Translations under genes and position numbers: made by a program
Shown here: one piece after another, positions 1 through 8,642 of the stretch
Position numbering within the stretch: position 1 is the first letter of the stretch
Layout: every line of letters starts with the position of its first letter
The notes under the pieces: generated by a model
What the model saw: the letters and a program-made list of their open reading frames with translations, nothing else
Databases searched by the model: none
Told to the model about the DNA's origin: nothing
NCBI GenBank assembly: GCA_035944555.1
Contig: DASZAY010000015.1
Coordinates: 1 to 64,000, forward strand
Reading direction: 5' to 3'
DNA: 64,000 bases
From: CADCWK01 sp035944555
GTDB lineage: Bacteria; Chloroflexota; Chloroflexia; Thermomicrobiales; UBA6265

Positions 1-1
1 G

Positions 2-139
2 GGCGACCGGGTCTGGGTGCTGCCGGACCTGTACTCGATCAACCTGCTGGAGGTCGTGGGCAACCCGGTGCTGTTCGCGGCGACGGTCCAGACCCTGCCC
101 GGCCAGGTCACCAAGATCGACGTCTATACCGCCGGCTGA
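2..139 (+). CDS. C-terminal end of an unidentified protein (5' truncated)
   Basis: The frame is open from the window edge and ends at a TGA at 137-139, giving 45 residues that finish ...IDVYTAG. The hydrophobic stretch VWVLPDLYSINLLEVVG and the final TKIDVYTAG look like ordinary coding sequence in the codon style of the neighbours. Too little is present to name a family. It is followed by a 180-base gap, in which I see no gene, before the next start. Confidence 0.5.
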   Translation, partial: GDRVWVLPDLYSINLLEVVGNPVLFAATVQTLPGQVTKIDVYTAG

Positions 140-319
140 TCCCTCCCGTCATACGTGAATAGCGGTCCCGGTGGACGGGCAGGTGAGCGAGGCGACAGCC
201 CCCTTCGCCTGCCCGTCCGCGGCATGTAGGATTCCCCCTGTCGATGGGCGCCGACTCCGGCGCCGACTCATGTCTACAGCCCGGGACCGGCTCGCGCCGC
301 CGGGCAGGAGCACCACCGA

Positions 320-1435
320 GTGTCCGCCACCACCGCCCCGGCGAAGACGTCACCTGACGGCACCAGCGAGCGCCAGCTTCGAACCGCGGTCATTGGCTGC
401 GGGGCCGGCGCCTTCCACGCCGAGGCCTACTCCGCCGACCCGCGCTCCGACCTGATCGCGCTGGCCGGGCTGGACACCGCCCGCTGCAATGAACTGGCAG
501 CGAAGTACGGCATCCAGCGGATCTACCGCGACTACCAGGACCTGCTGGCGGATCCGGATGTGGAGGCGGTCAGCCTGGCGTTGCCGAACAACCTCCACAA
601 GCCTGTCGCGATCGCGGCGCTGGAGGCGGGCAAGCACGTCCTCGTCGAGAAGCCGCTGGCGCTCAACGCCATCGAGGGCGAAGAGATGGTCGTGGCGGCC
701 GAGCGGGCCGGCAAGATCCTGGCGATCGCTTTCAACCGTCGCTATCGCCAGGACGTCCAGCTCGTCGCCCGGCACATCGCCGATGGCAAGTTCGGCGACA
801 TCTACTATGCCAAGGCGTTCTGGATGCGCCGCTCCGGCATCCCCGGCTTCGGGACCTGGTTCAGCTCCAAGCAGCTGGCGGGCGGCGGGGCGCTGATCGA
901 CCTCGGCGTCCACGTCCTGGACATGGCCCTGTTCATGATGGGCAACCCGAAGGTGACCGGCGTCTCCGCCCAGACCTTCTCGGAGCTGGGCCGCCGGGGC
1001 AAGGGAGCCTGGCAGGGTGGGCGATTCCACACAGGCGAGGTGAAGTTCGAGGTCGACGACCTGGCCGTCGCCTTCATCCGCCTGGAGACCGGGGCGGTCA
1101 TCCAGCTGGAGACCAGCTGGGCGACCTATACCAGCCAGAAGGATGACTTTGGCGTCTCTGTCATGGGCACCGAGGGTGGAGCCGAGATCTACGTCAAGGA
1201 CTACGCCCTCGTCGACACCCTCAAGGTGATCAGCGACTTCGAGGGCGTCCCGACCGTCAGCGAGCCGCGCCTGCAGCCGGTCAGCGGCCACGGCGAGGTC
1301 GTCAAGGCGTTCGTTGCCCGGGCGCTCGATGGCACCGGCTACGTCCCGACGGGCGCCGAGGGGCTGGAGCGCACCCGGCTCGTCGACGCCATCTACCAGT
1401 CGGCCGCTGAGGGCCGCGAGATCACCTTCGGGTAG
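320..1435 (+). CDS. Gfo/Idh/MocA family oxidoreductase
   Basis: A 371-residue NAD(P)-dependent oxidoreductase. The N-terminal Rossmann fold carries VIGCGAGAFHAEAY in place of the usual GxGxxG/A loop (about residues 24-37), and the family's EKP motif appears as HVLVEKPLALN. The C-terminal half is the alpha/beta substrate domain with the GGGALIDLGVHVLD segment typical of these sugar and polyol dehydrogenases. The GTG start at 320 follows an AGGAG about 10 bases upstream. It heads a cluster with a ThuA-like gene (54-base gap) and a flavin oxidase, so a cytosolic role in oxidising a sugar, inositol or similar substrate is likely. The exact substrate cannot be read from sequence. Confidence 0.88.
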   Translation: MSATTAPAKTSPDGTSERQLRTAVIGCGAGAFHAEAYSADPRSDLIALAGLDTARCNELAAKYGIQRIYRDYQDLLADPDVEAVSLALPNNLHKPVAIAALEAGKHVLVEKPLALNAIEGEEMVVAAERAGKILAIAFNRRYRQDVQLVARHIADGKFGDIYYAKAFWMRRSGIPGFGTWFSSKQLAGGGALIDLGVHVLDMALFMMGNPKVTGVSAQTFSELGRRGKGAWQGGRFHTGEVKFEVDDLAVAFIRLETGAVIQLETSWATYTSQKDDFGVSVMGTEGGAEIYVKDYALVDTLKVISDFEGVPTVSEPRLQPVSGHGEVVKAFVARALDGTGYVPTGAEGLERTRLVDAIYQSAAEGREITFG

Positions 1436-1488
1436 GGGACAGGGCGTTCCGCCAGCCCCAGAGCACCGTCCAACAGAGGAGAACGAGC

Positions 1489-2223
1489 ATGACCCTGCGT
1501 GTCACCGTCTGGAACGAGTATCGCCACGAGAAGCGGAGCGAGCAGATCGCGGGAATCTATCCCGACGGTATCCATGGAGCGATCGCGTCCGGACTCCGTG
1601 AACTGGATTCCTCTCTCGAAGTCGGAACGGCGACCCTTGACGAGCCGGAGCACGGCCTGACCGACGAGGTTCTCGAGAACACTGACGTCCTGGTCTGGTG
1701 GGGTCATATGGCCCACGGTGACGTCTCGGACGAGACGGTCCTCAAGGTCCAGAAGCGGGTCCTGATGGGGATGGGGCTGATCGTGCTCCACTCCGGACAC
1801 TTCTCGAAGATCTTCAAGACGCTGATGGGCACGACCTGCGACCTGCGCTGGCGCGAGGACGGGCAGAATGAGCGGATCTGGGTGGTTAACCCGGGTCACC
1901 CGATCGCCGAAGGCATCGGCGACTACATCGACATCCCCCAGGAAGAGATGTACGGCGAGTTCTTCGACATCCCGCAGCCGGACGAGCTGGTCTTCGTCTC
2001 CTGGTTCAAGGGCGGCGAGGTGTTCCGCAGCGGCGCGTGCTTCACCCGCGGCGCCGGCAAGATCTTCTACTTCCGCCCCGGCCACGAGACTTTCCCGACC
2101 TACTTCCAGCCGGAAGTTCGGAAGGTAATCTCCAACGCGGTCCGGTGGGCGGCGCCGGTCCAGCGCGACCACCCGACCAAGCATCGCAAGAACCCGGAGC
2201 AGCCGCTCGAGGCGATCCAGTAG
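1489..2223 (+). CDS. ThuA-like (trehalose utilisation) domain protein
   Basis: A 244-residue protein of the ThuA family, a glutamine-amidotransferase-like fold with proposed roles in keto-sugar or trehalose breakdown. Diagnostic stretches are VTVWNEYRHE at the start, DVLVWWGHMAHGDV, LIVLHSGHFSKIFK, and KIFYFRPGHETFPTY near the C-terminus. It fills the usual family length. A GAGGAGA ribosome site lies about 8 bases before the ATG. Its position directly after a Gfo/Idh/MocA dehydrogenase is a common arrangement in sugar-catabolic clusters. The biochemical reaction of the family is not settled, so I give no reaction. Confidence 0.85.
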   Translation: MTLRVTVWNEYRHEKRSEQIAGIYPDGIHGAIASGLRELDSSLEVGTATLDEPEHGLTDEVLENTDVLVWWGHMAHGDVSDETVLKVQKRVLMGMGLIVLHSGHFSKIFKTLMGTTCDLRWREDGQNERIWVVNPGHPIAEGIGDYIDIPQEEMYGEFFDIPQPDELVFVSWFKGGEVFRSGACFTRGAGKIFYFRPGHETFPTYFQPEVRKVISNAVRWAAPVQRDHPTKHRKNPEQPLEAIQ

Positions 2224-2232
2224 TCGTCGGCA

Positions 2233-2264
2233 GGATTCCTCTCCACCGTGGCGGAGAGGGATCC
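2233..2264. terminator. Hairpin between thuA-like and flavin oxidase genes
   Basis: A 12-bp inverted repeat (arms 2233-2244 and 2253-2264, one G-U pair, 8-base loop) is followed by TTCTTC. It sits in the 73-base gap, 32 bases before the next start codon, so it may be a weak terminator or a processing or attenuation hairpin inside the operon. Confidence 0.5.
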
Positions 2265-2296
2265 TTCTTCATGAAGCCGTTCTGGAGGTTCCCGCC

Positions 2297-3457
2297 ATGA
2301 CGCAGAACCAGAACCCATCGACCCGGTTCGACGTGATCGTCCTCGGCGGAGGCACCATGGGTACCGGCGCCGCGCTCGCACTGTCGCGACGCGGACTCCG
2401 GGTCCTCGTGCTGGAGCAGTTCACGACGCCGTCGACCATGGCCTCGCACTCGGGCCGCACCCGGATCATCCGCCAGGCGTACTTCGAGTCACCGGCCTAC
2501 GTCCCGATGGTTCGTGATGCCGACCGCATGTGGGTCGAGATCGGAGAGGAGACCGGGCGCCCGCTCCTGCACCGCTGCGGCGGGCTGGACATCTCGTCCC
2601 CCGGGATGACGCAGGCGGAGAACGCCGCTGCCAGCGCCGCTGCCTTCGACGTTCCCTTCGAGATGCTGAGCGGCGCCGAGGTCAACGGCCGCTGGCCACA
2701 GTTCCGCTTGCCGTCCGACTGGACCGCCTGCTACAGCCCGGTGACCGGCTTTCTCGATGTCGATCCGGGGCTGGTCGCGATGCGCAAGCTGGCCCACGAC
2801 CATGGCGCCGAATGGCACGAGCACGAGGGCGCCACGGGCTGGGCGGTCGATGGTGATGGCGTCACCGTGACGACGGCGAAGGGCAGCTACCGGGCCGACC
2901 GCCTCGTGGTCTCGGCCGGGGCCTGGGCGGGCAAGGCACTGGCCGACCTGGGTTTGCCGCTCGTCGTCCGCCGGAAATTGCTCTGGTGGTACGAGATGGC
3001 CGACCGGGCGGCGTACTCGTCGCCGGACTTCCCGGTCGTGATCGCCGATGTCCCCGGATGCCAGGTCTACGTCATCCCGATCTCCGGCGATGACCCCGGC
3101 CTCAAGGCCGGACAGCACGACGGTGGTGAACCGACCGACCCGGACGAGCTCCGTCGCCAGATTGACGACGACGAGGCGACCAATGTCACCCGCGCGATGA
3201 ACCTCCTGATGCATGGCGTCGGGCCGATTCGCGAGCGGGCCGTCTGCATGTACACGATGACGCCCGACGAGGACTTCATCGTCGACCGGCACCCGCAGCA
3301 CGAGCAGGTGGTCTTCGCGGCCGGCTTCTCTGGCCATGGGTTCAAGTTCGCCCCGGCCATGGGCGAGCATCTCGCCGACCTCGTCGTCGATCCGTCCTCT
3401 CGGCCGCTGGATCACATCGCGCTCGCACGGTTGTCCGGGGTCGTCAGCCGGGTCTGA
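2297..3457 (+). CDS. Monomeric sarcosine oxidase / N-methyltryptophan oxidase family FAD enzyme
   Basis: A 386-residue flavoprotein of the DAO/MSOX family that oxidatively demethylates secondary amines. The N-terminal FAD loop is VLGGGTMGTGAALAL, followed by the MSOX-type motif SHSGRTRIIRQAY. Near the C-terminus CMYTMTPDEDFIVD contains Cys317, at the position where monomeric sarcosine oxidase binds FAD covalently, and FSGHGFKFAPAMGE completes the family signature. The length matches MSOX (about 390), arguing against the multi-subunit type. No ribosome site is obvious, but the ATG aligns with family N-termini. It is the last gene of the first cluster, before a strong hairpin. Substrate could be sarcosine, N-methyltryptophan or another N-methyl amino acid. 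Confidence 0.85.
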   Translation: MTQNQNPSTRFDVIVLGGGTMGTGAALALSRRGLRVLVLEQFTTPSTMASHSGRTRIIRQAYFESPAYVPMVRDADRMWVEIGEETGRPLLHRCGGLDISSPGMTQAENAAASAAAFDVPFEMLSGAEVNGRWPQFRLPSDWTACYSPVTGFLDVDPGLVAMRKLAHDHGAEWHEHEGATGWAVDGDGVTVTTAKGSYRADRLVVSAGAWAGKALADLGLPLVVRRKLLWWYEMADRAAYSSPDFPVVIADVPGCQVYVIPISGDDPGLKAGQHDGGEPTDPDELRRQIDDDEATNVTRAMNLLMHGVGPIRERAVCMYTMTPDEDFIVDRHPQHEQVVFAAGFSGHGFKFAPAMGEHLADLVVDPSSRPLDHIALARLSGVVSRV

Positions 3458-3518
3458 CCAGACATGCGGGAGCTGGACCGGAATGAGGGCCGAGATCCGG
3501 TTGCCCGGTTCGTCTTTT

Positions 3519-3567
3519 GGAAACGACGAGGGGCGCTCCGCGGAACGGAGCGCCCCTCGTCGTTTCC
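3519..3567. terminator. 22-bp perfect inverted repeat, transcription terminator
   Basis: Arms at 3519-3540 and 3546-3567 are perfect complements with a 5-base loop (CGGAA). It lies 61 bases after the flavin oxidase stop. The TTTT at 3515-3518 just outside the left arm would give an A-run on this strand and a U-run for a reverse transcript, so it may work in both directions. Confidence 0.8.
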
Positions 3568-4332
3568 AGGCGGTGAGAGACCTCCCATCTGCGACCAACG
3601 CACCGGGAACGCCGGCGGTCTCATCCGGCTCGGGCGTGGCAACTGCACGGCCGGGTCGGAACTGCTGGCGCGGAGACTTGGGGTGCTGGGGGTTGAGGCA
3701 TGTCGCGTTTGCTTGCACCGACCCCTGCCGGGCCATCAGACGGAGGTTGCACTGCTGCCAACCCGCGAAGACGTCCACGCGGCGGTGGCATTCCGGATCG
3801 AAGCACACTGCATCCTTGTTGTCACGACCCAAGACCCGGCGATCCGGAGCGGCGGCTGTATGGTGACCGACCGGGACGTGACATACCCGACGCGATCGAG
3901 CTCAGACTCAGTGAACCGGTATGGCGCGAGGAACTGGACGACGCGGCAATTTCGGCCGCAGTCCACAGCATCACCATCGCCTACGCCGCCGAACCCCATG
4001 GAGATCCCACCGCGAAGGCGTACCGCGGAGCATCCAACGCCTGGCCGACTCGGCCGCAGATGTCCGGGCGGCCCGTGTGACAGAGCATCACGACCGTCGG
4101 TTCCAATCCAGCAGCTGACGGCCTCATCTGACGTCCGCCGACTTCCTCGCACCCGCCTCGTTATGGGGCGCTTCGGCATCGCTTCACCGGACGTTAACCG
4201 GCAGACCGGGTACATTTGCGGGCTGTCGGCCCGGCTGGTCGAGTACCATTGCGACATAACGTATGAGCCATGGCACCCGGTCCGGCAGAGGCCGCGTCGT
4301 GGCGTGCCAGATTCACCGGAGGTTGCCCCAGC
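3568..4332. other. 765-base stretch without a supportable gene
   Basis: No open frame here has a ribosome site, a recognisable domain or convincing coding character. Frames running through it are continuations or shadows, including one that joins the ispG frame. A short stretch near 3875-4080 reads DIPDAIELRLSEPVWREELDD and then ISAAVHSITIAYAAE, which looks more protein-like than its surroundings but has no clear start. It may be a gene remnant. The final 70 bases should hold the ispG promoter, but I see no convincing -35/-10 pair. Confidence 0.4.
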
Positions 4333-5514
4333 ATGTCCCTGCTCGCCCCGCGCCGCAAGACGCGCGTCCTCGATGTGGGTGGCGTCAAGATCGGGGGCAA
4401 TCACCCGATCGTCGTCCAGTCGATGGCGACCGCCGACACCCGCAACCCGGCCGAGACCCTGGCCCAGCTGCACGAGCTGCACGAGGCCGGCGCCGAGATC
4501 GTCCGCGTCGCCGTCCCGGACCGCAAGGCCGCGGCGGCGCTGCCCGATATCGTCCCGCACTCGCCGGTCCCCCTGATCGCCGACATCCACTTCGAGCATA
4601 CGCTCGCGCTCAAGGCGATGGAGGCGGGTATCCACGGCCTGCGGCTCAACCCGGGCAACATCCGCAAGCCGGAGGACGTCCGCGAGGTCGTCCGCATGGC
4701 GAAGGAGCGGCAGACCCCGATCCGGATCGGCGTGAACTTCGGTTCCTGCCCGCCGATGCCGGAAGAGTTCGTTGACGAGATGGCCCAGAAGGGCGCCAGC
4801 CAGATGGAACTCCGGGCCGAATGGCTGGTCCGGACGGCGCTGGGGCACATCCAGATCCTCGAGGATCTCGACTTCGGGCTGATCAAGGTCAGCCTCAAGG
4901 CATTCGAGGTTCCGGTCCTGTTCGAGGCCTACCGGCGCTTCGCCGCCCTCGACAACGACTATCCGCTCCACCTCGGCGTGACCGAGGCCGGAACGCCGCG
5001 TGCCGGTTCCGTCCGCTCCGCCGTCGGCATCGGCACGCTGATCGCGCTGGGGATCGGGGACACCATCCGGGTTTCGCTGACGACCAATCCGACCGAGGAG
5101 GTTTTCGTCGGCTTCGAGATCCTCAAGACGCTGGAGCTGCGGACCAAGGGCGCGACGATGATCGCCTGCCCGACCTGTGGCCGTGTCGAAGTGGACCTGT
5201 TCACCCTCGCCAACCAGGTCGACGAGTTCCTCGCCACCGTCAAGGAGCCGATCCGCGTCGCCGTCATGGGCTGCGTGGTGAACGGCCCGGGTGAGTCCAA
5301 GGACGCCGATGTCGGGCTCGCCGCCGGCAACCAGAAGGGTGTGATCTTCCGCAAGGGGCGCATCGTCCGCACGGTCGCCGAGGCCGACATGCTGGAGGCG
5401 CTCAAGGACGAGATCCGGCTGGTGCTGGCGGACCGCGAGGCAGGCATTATCGACGAGTCGGACGACTTCACTGCCGGCCGCTACAAGCCCATGCTGACCC
5501 TGACACCGGTTTAG
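4333..5514 (+). CDS. ispG: 4-hydroxy-3-methylbut-2-en-1-yl diphosphate synthase (IspG/GcpE)
   Basis: A 393-residue iron-sulfur enzyme of the MEP isoprenoid pathway that reduces MEcPP to HMBPP in the cytosol. The N-terminal TIM barrel begins with GGNHPIVVQSMATADTRNP. The 4Fe-4S ligands are Cys279 and Cys282 (CPTCGR) and Cys314 in VMGCVVNGPGESKDADVG, with Glu321 as the expected fourth ligand. Length is that of the compact bacterial form. The ATG at 4333 is preferred over an in-frame ATG at 4270 because a GGAGG lies 11 bases before it and the protein then starts where family members do. A perfect terminator follows 21 bases after the stop. It is a single-gene unit here. Confidence 0.96.
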   Translation: MSLLAPRRKTRVLDVGGVKIGGNHPIVVQSMATADTRNPAETLAQLHELHEAGAEIVRVAVPDRKAAAALPDIVPHSPVPLIADIHFEHTLALKAMEAGIHGLRLNPGNIRKPEDVREVVRMAKERQTPIRIGVNFGSCPPMPEEFVDEMAQKGASQMELRAEWLVRTALGHIQILEDLDFGLIKVSLKAFEVPVLFEAYRRFAALDNDYPLHLGVTEAGTPRAGSVRSAVGIGTLIALGIGDTIRVSLTTNPTEEVFVGFEILKTLELRTKGATMIACPTCGRVEVDLFTLANQVDEFLATVKEPIRVAVMGCVVNGPGESKDADVGLAAGNQKGVIFRKGRIVRTVAEADMLEALKDEIRLVLADREAGIIDESDDFTAGRYKPMLTLTPV

Positions 5515-5535
5515 TCGAAACGCAGATAGCGAAAG

Positions 5536-5570
5536 GGCAATGGCCGGGCAAGAACTGCCCGGCCATTGCC
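5536..5570. terminator. Rho-independent terminator of ispG
   Basis: A perfect 15-bp stem (5536-5550 with 5556-5570), 5-base loop, followed immediately by TTTT. It could also serve reverse transcripts from the GH13 gene. Confidence 0.9.
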
Positions 5571-5736
5571 TTTTGGGTTGAGGTGCTGCGACATTCCTGG
5601 ACGGGCACGAAATACGTCTGTCAATCGCATCGGTGCGGTGACGGACCAAGGGCTATCCACCGCCGGATCTACCGTGGTGAAATGAGTTTCGGTCGAAGGA
5701 ATGGGCGACCTCACCGGAAGCCTGACCGTGGGTATA

Positions 5737-7221
5737 TCAACCGGTCACATCGACCACCACTGCACTTCGCTCCGCAAGTCGCACGCTGATCCTGCCGTCA
5801 TCGGTGACGATGACCGGGTCGTTGCCGAGGACGAAAAGCTCGCGGCCTCGGGCAGCGCCCGAGAGTGGCCCGACCAGAGGGATCGATACGGTGTCCTCGT
5901 GGTCGCCCGAGTTGATCACGATGAGGAGCGATCGCCCTTCGGCGCGGCGAACGAACGCGTACGACCCGTCAGTCGCCGCGACGGCATCATAGGCACCCGA
6001 GCGAAGCGCCCGGTGCTCCTTGCGCAGGGCGATCAGATCCCGAGTCGTGACGTACAGGTCGCGATTCCAGCGCTCCTCGTGGTCCCACGGGAATGACTTC
6101 CGGGCCCACCTGTCAGACGGTACCGCTCCATTGACCCCGATCTCGGAACCGGCGTAGATCGAGGGTGCTCCCGGGAAGGTCATCAGCAGGAGCGTCGCAA
6201 TCTCCAGCGAACGCACGTCGTCCCCCAGAACGCTGAGCGCGCGCGAGGTGTCGTGCGAGTCCAGCAGATTAAGCTGAGCCAACTGGATAGGCCAGGGATA
6301 CATCCGAATCAGCCGGTCGATCCGGTCACGGTATTGGTGCCCGGTGGTACCAGGGTAGGGGGCGTAGTCGCGACCTGCTACCGTGGCTTCCACCACCCGG
6401 TGCCGGCCGGCGAACGATAACGCCGCTTCCGCGAACAGGTAGTTCATCGTCGCGTCGAACTGGTCACCCTTCAGCCACGTCCGGGCGTCGCCCCAGATCT
6501 CGCCGACGAGATACGCCTCCGGATTGATAGCCCGGACCCGCCGGCGGAACTCCTCCCAGAACCCAGGGGTGTGGATTTCGAAGGGGACATCCAGCCGCCA
6601 GCCGTCGACCCCCTTTCGGATCCAGTATTCGCCGATTCGCATGAGGAACTCGCGGACCTGATGGTTGTCGGTGTTGAACTCAGGGAGCGCATGCAAACCA
6701 ATCCAGCCACGGTAGCCCGGCGGACGGTCGTGATCGTAGGCATTGGGCGGGAACTCGTGAACCTCGAACCAGTCCAGCCAGGGTGATGATTGGCCATTCT
6801 CCAGGATGTCGTTGAACTGGAAGAATCCGCGGCTGGAATGATTGAACACCCCATCGAGCACGACCTTGAGACCCCGCTCATGGCAGGACTCCAGCATCCG
6901 GTCGAAGGCCTCGTTGCCGCCCAGCAGCGGGTCGACCTGGTAGTAGTCGTGAGTGTGGTAGCGGTGATTGGAGGCAGACTGGAAGATCGGGTTGAAATAG
7001 AGCGCTGTCACCCCGAGATCGACGAGATAGTCGAGCCGCTCGATTACGCCGATCAGGTCACCGCCCTTGTAGCCGTGGTCGGTCGGGTCGCTATCCCAGT
7101 CCTCAATGCCTGAAGGCTTGTCGAGCGTCGCGCTCTTCGCGAACCGATCGGGGAAGATCTGGTAGAAGACGGCGTCATGAACCCACGCAGGGGTATGGAT
7201 TTCGGCGTCCGGCAACCTCAT
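5737..7221 (-). CDS. GH13 alpha-amylase family glycoside hydrolase (cyclomaltodextrinase/neopullulanase-like)
   Basis: A 494-residue alpha-glucan hydrolase. The four conserved GH13 regions are present in order: DGVFNH, GWRLDVPFE (nucleophile Asp), GEIWGD (acid/base Glu) and LLDSHDTSR. The opening AWVHDAVFYQIFPDRF is typical of cyclomaltodextrinase and neopullulanase relatives, but the N-terminal starch-binding domain of those enzymes is missing. No signal peptide is seen, so it is probably cytosolic, acting on imported maltodextrins. The frame is open back to 7356, but GGGAGGAG lies 9 bases before the ATG at 7221, which fits the family start. No sugar transporter lies nearby. Exact specificity is uncertain. 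Confidence 0.92.
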   Translation of the reverse strand: MRLPDAEIHTPAWVHDAVFYQIFPDRFAKSATLDKPSGIEDWDSDPTDHGYKGGDLIGVIERLDYLVDLGVTALYFNPIFQSASNHRYHTHDYYQVDPLLGGNEAFDRMLESCHERGLKVVLDGVFNHSSRGFFQFNDILENGQSSPWLDWFEVHEFPPNAYDHDRPPGYRGWIGLHALPEFNTDNHQVREFLMRIGEYWIRKGVDGWRLDVPFEIHTPGFWEEFRRRVRAINPEAYLVGEIWGDARTWLKGDQFDATMNYLFAEAALSFAGRHRVVEATVAGRDYAPYPGTTGHQYRDRIDRLIRMYPWPIQLAQLNLLDSHDTSRALSVLGDDVRSLEIATLLLMTFPGAPSIYAGSEIGVNGAVPSDRWARKSFPWDHEERWNRDLYVTTRDLIALRKEHRALRSGAYDAVAATDGSYAFVRRAEGRSLLIVINSGDHEDTVSIPLVGPLSGAARGRELFVLGNDPVIVTDDGRISVRLAERSAVVVDVTG

Positions 7222-7552
7222 GTCGATGACTCCTCCCGCGAACTGGTCGATGAGCGGCCCGAGCGGGACCTGCCCGTCGGTGGGGCGGTAATTAGGACGA
7301 TGCGAATCCACGTCCGAACGTTCGCCGTCGCAGTCACCGCGCAGTTCGTGGTCCACTATCCATCAACCTCGACGATCAATACCTCAAGCTGTTCGATCCC
7401 ACGATGATCGTCGGAGGAGCAAGGGCAGACGCAGGAACGTATCGACAGGCATAGCAGCGAAATTAGTGAGGAGGGGGGAGCAGAGTTCCCGCTCCCCCCT
7501 CCTCACTGGTTGCAACACCTTCTTCGAGGGAAACCTTACCGTTCCCTGACGA
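7222..7552. other. Intergenic stretch between two minus-strand genes
   Basis: This stretch of about 330 bases holds the upstream region of the GH13 gene and the terminator of the next gene at 7465-7507. I see no other gene. No clear -35/-10 pair for the GH13 gene was recognised. Confidence 0.5.
7465..7507. terminator. 17-bp perfect hairpin after the DUF4394 gene
   Basis: Arms 7465-7481 and 7491-7507 are perfect complements around a 9-base loop. It lies 46 bases beyond the stop of the minus-strand DUF4394 gene. On that strand it is followed by AATTTCG, so the U-run is weak. Confidence 0.75.
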
Positions 7553-8413
7553 CTAGTCGGGGATGGTCAGCAGGGCCGTTCCGTCGGCGGTGATGTCGAA
7601 AGCGGAACCGTCGCTTACGTCGACGCCAAGCTCACCGACCGTGTTCAGGACACCGTCGTTGGGCGGATCCTGCAGCGCGAGGACGTCGTTCTCGGCATCG
7701 ATCACGTAGAGCTGGGTTTCCTCGGCGTCGGCGACGCTGTTGGTATACCCGGCCGCGACGACCTCGGCCTCGCCGGAGTTGGCGTCACCGTCGGCCCAGC
7801 TGATCGTGCCGTCGATGGTCGGCTCGTCGGTGTCCGGGTTGGAACCGATCAGGCCGGTGTCCGGATTGAGGCGGTAGTTGGCGCCGTCCTCGGTAATCAG
7901 GCGGATGCGGTCGACCGTCGGATTGAAGTCGAAGGCGACGTCTTCGGCATCGTAATTGGCTTCGATCGCCTCGCCACCGGACGGGGAGGTGGCCTCACCG
8001 CTGGTCACGTCCAGCACGTAAACGATACCGTCATCGGAGATGGCGAACAGCTCACCAGTAGCCGGGCGTACGTCAATCCCGACGATGTCCTCATCGTCGC
8101 CGAGTCCGGAGATGGTGGCGTCTGCGTCCGGAGAGATCGTCTCGGTTGCGGGGGTGCCCGAAGCCGGGGTGGCATCGGATGCTGCGAGGCCGGTGAACGT
8201 GAACAGCTGCTCGTCGTTGACCAGGTAGACGGTGCCATCCTCGGCCACCGCCATGGCGTTGCTGTCGACGTCCGCCGTGCCGACCAGGGTGGTCGATCCG
8301 GTCTCCAGATCGACGGCGTAGATGTCCGTCCGGTCATCGTCGTTGCCGGCGCTGGCCATGGTCGGCCCAGCGAATGCGAGTGCCAATGCGGCGACTCCAA
8401 GCCGAAGCTTCAC
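7553..8413 (-). CDS. Secreted DUF4394 domain protein
   Basis: A 286-residue exported protein of unknown role. An N-terminal signal peptide (KLRLGVAALALAFAGPTMASAG) precedes a DUF4394 region with its hallmark GIDVRPATGELFAISDD and FDFNPTVDRIRLI...NYRLNPDTG segments, built like a small beta-propeller. The mature protein is very acidic (many Asp/Glu) and has a Thr/Pro-rich insert near residue 75. The GTG at 8413 is chosen over an ATG 24 bases upstream because AAGGAGA sits 7 bases before it and the signal peptide then begins correctly. It is divergent from the endonuclease III-like gene. Confidence 0.8.
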   Translation of the reverse strand: MKLRLGVAALALAFAGPTMASAGNDDDRTDIYAVDLETGSTTLVGTADVDSNAMAVAEDGTVYLVNDEQLFTFTGLAASDATPASGTPATETISPDADATISGLGDDEDIVGIDVRPATGELFAISDDGIVYVLDVTSGEATSPSGGEAIEANYDAEDVAFDFNPTVDRIRLITEDGANYRLNPDTGLIGSNPDTDEPTIDGTISWADGDANSGEAEVVAAGYTNSVADAEETQLYVIDAENDVLALQDPPNDGVLNTVGELGVDVSDGSAFDITADGTALLTIPD

Positions 8414-8505
8414 GGTTCGTTCTCCTTGTCCTGACATCCGTTCCGAATCGCCATCCGTCGCGTCTGACCTCAACTCCAGTCGAAGGAATGGCAGAGGTGC
8501 GGTCT

Positions 8506-8576
8506 GACCTAATGATGGGCCCCGGGATGCCCGTCGGGGTCAGGGATGGATAAGCAAGCCGCATTCCCATTAGGTC
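8506..8576. promoter_or_regulatory. Widely spaced inverted repeat in a divergent promoter region
   Basis: GACCTAATG at 8506-8514 and its exact complement CATTAGGTC at 8568-8576 are separated by 53 bases, between the divergent DUF4394 and endonuclease III-like genes. The spacing fits a looping operator or two sites of one regulator. This is only a sequence pattern. Confidence 0.3.
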
Positions 8577-8642
8577 GGAAAACCGATTGAACAGGTAGCA
8601 GGAACTACCGCGGTCGGGTCGACATGACGTATCGGAGGGTCC

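Noticed and set aside
3464..4576. A 370-codon frame joining the terminator region to the ispG 5' end
   Set aside because: It runs through the 22-bp hairpin, is out of frame with ispG, and lacks any domain.
3736..5649. A 637-codon minus-strand frame opposite ispG
   Set aside because: Shadow frame; ispG is complete on the plus strand with its iron-sulfur motif.
5692..8491. The 13-base repeat GTCGAAGGAATGG at two places
   Set aside because: A 13-base exact match is expected by chance several times in 64 kb, and the contexts differ.
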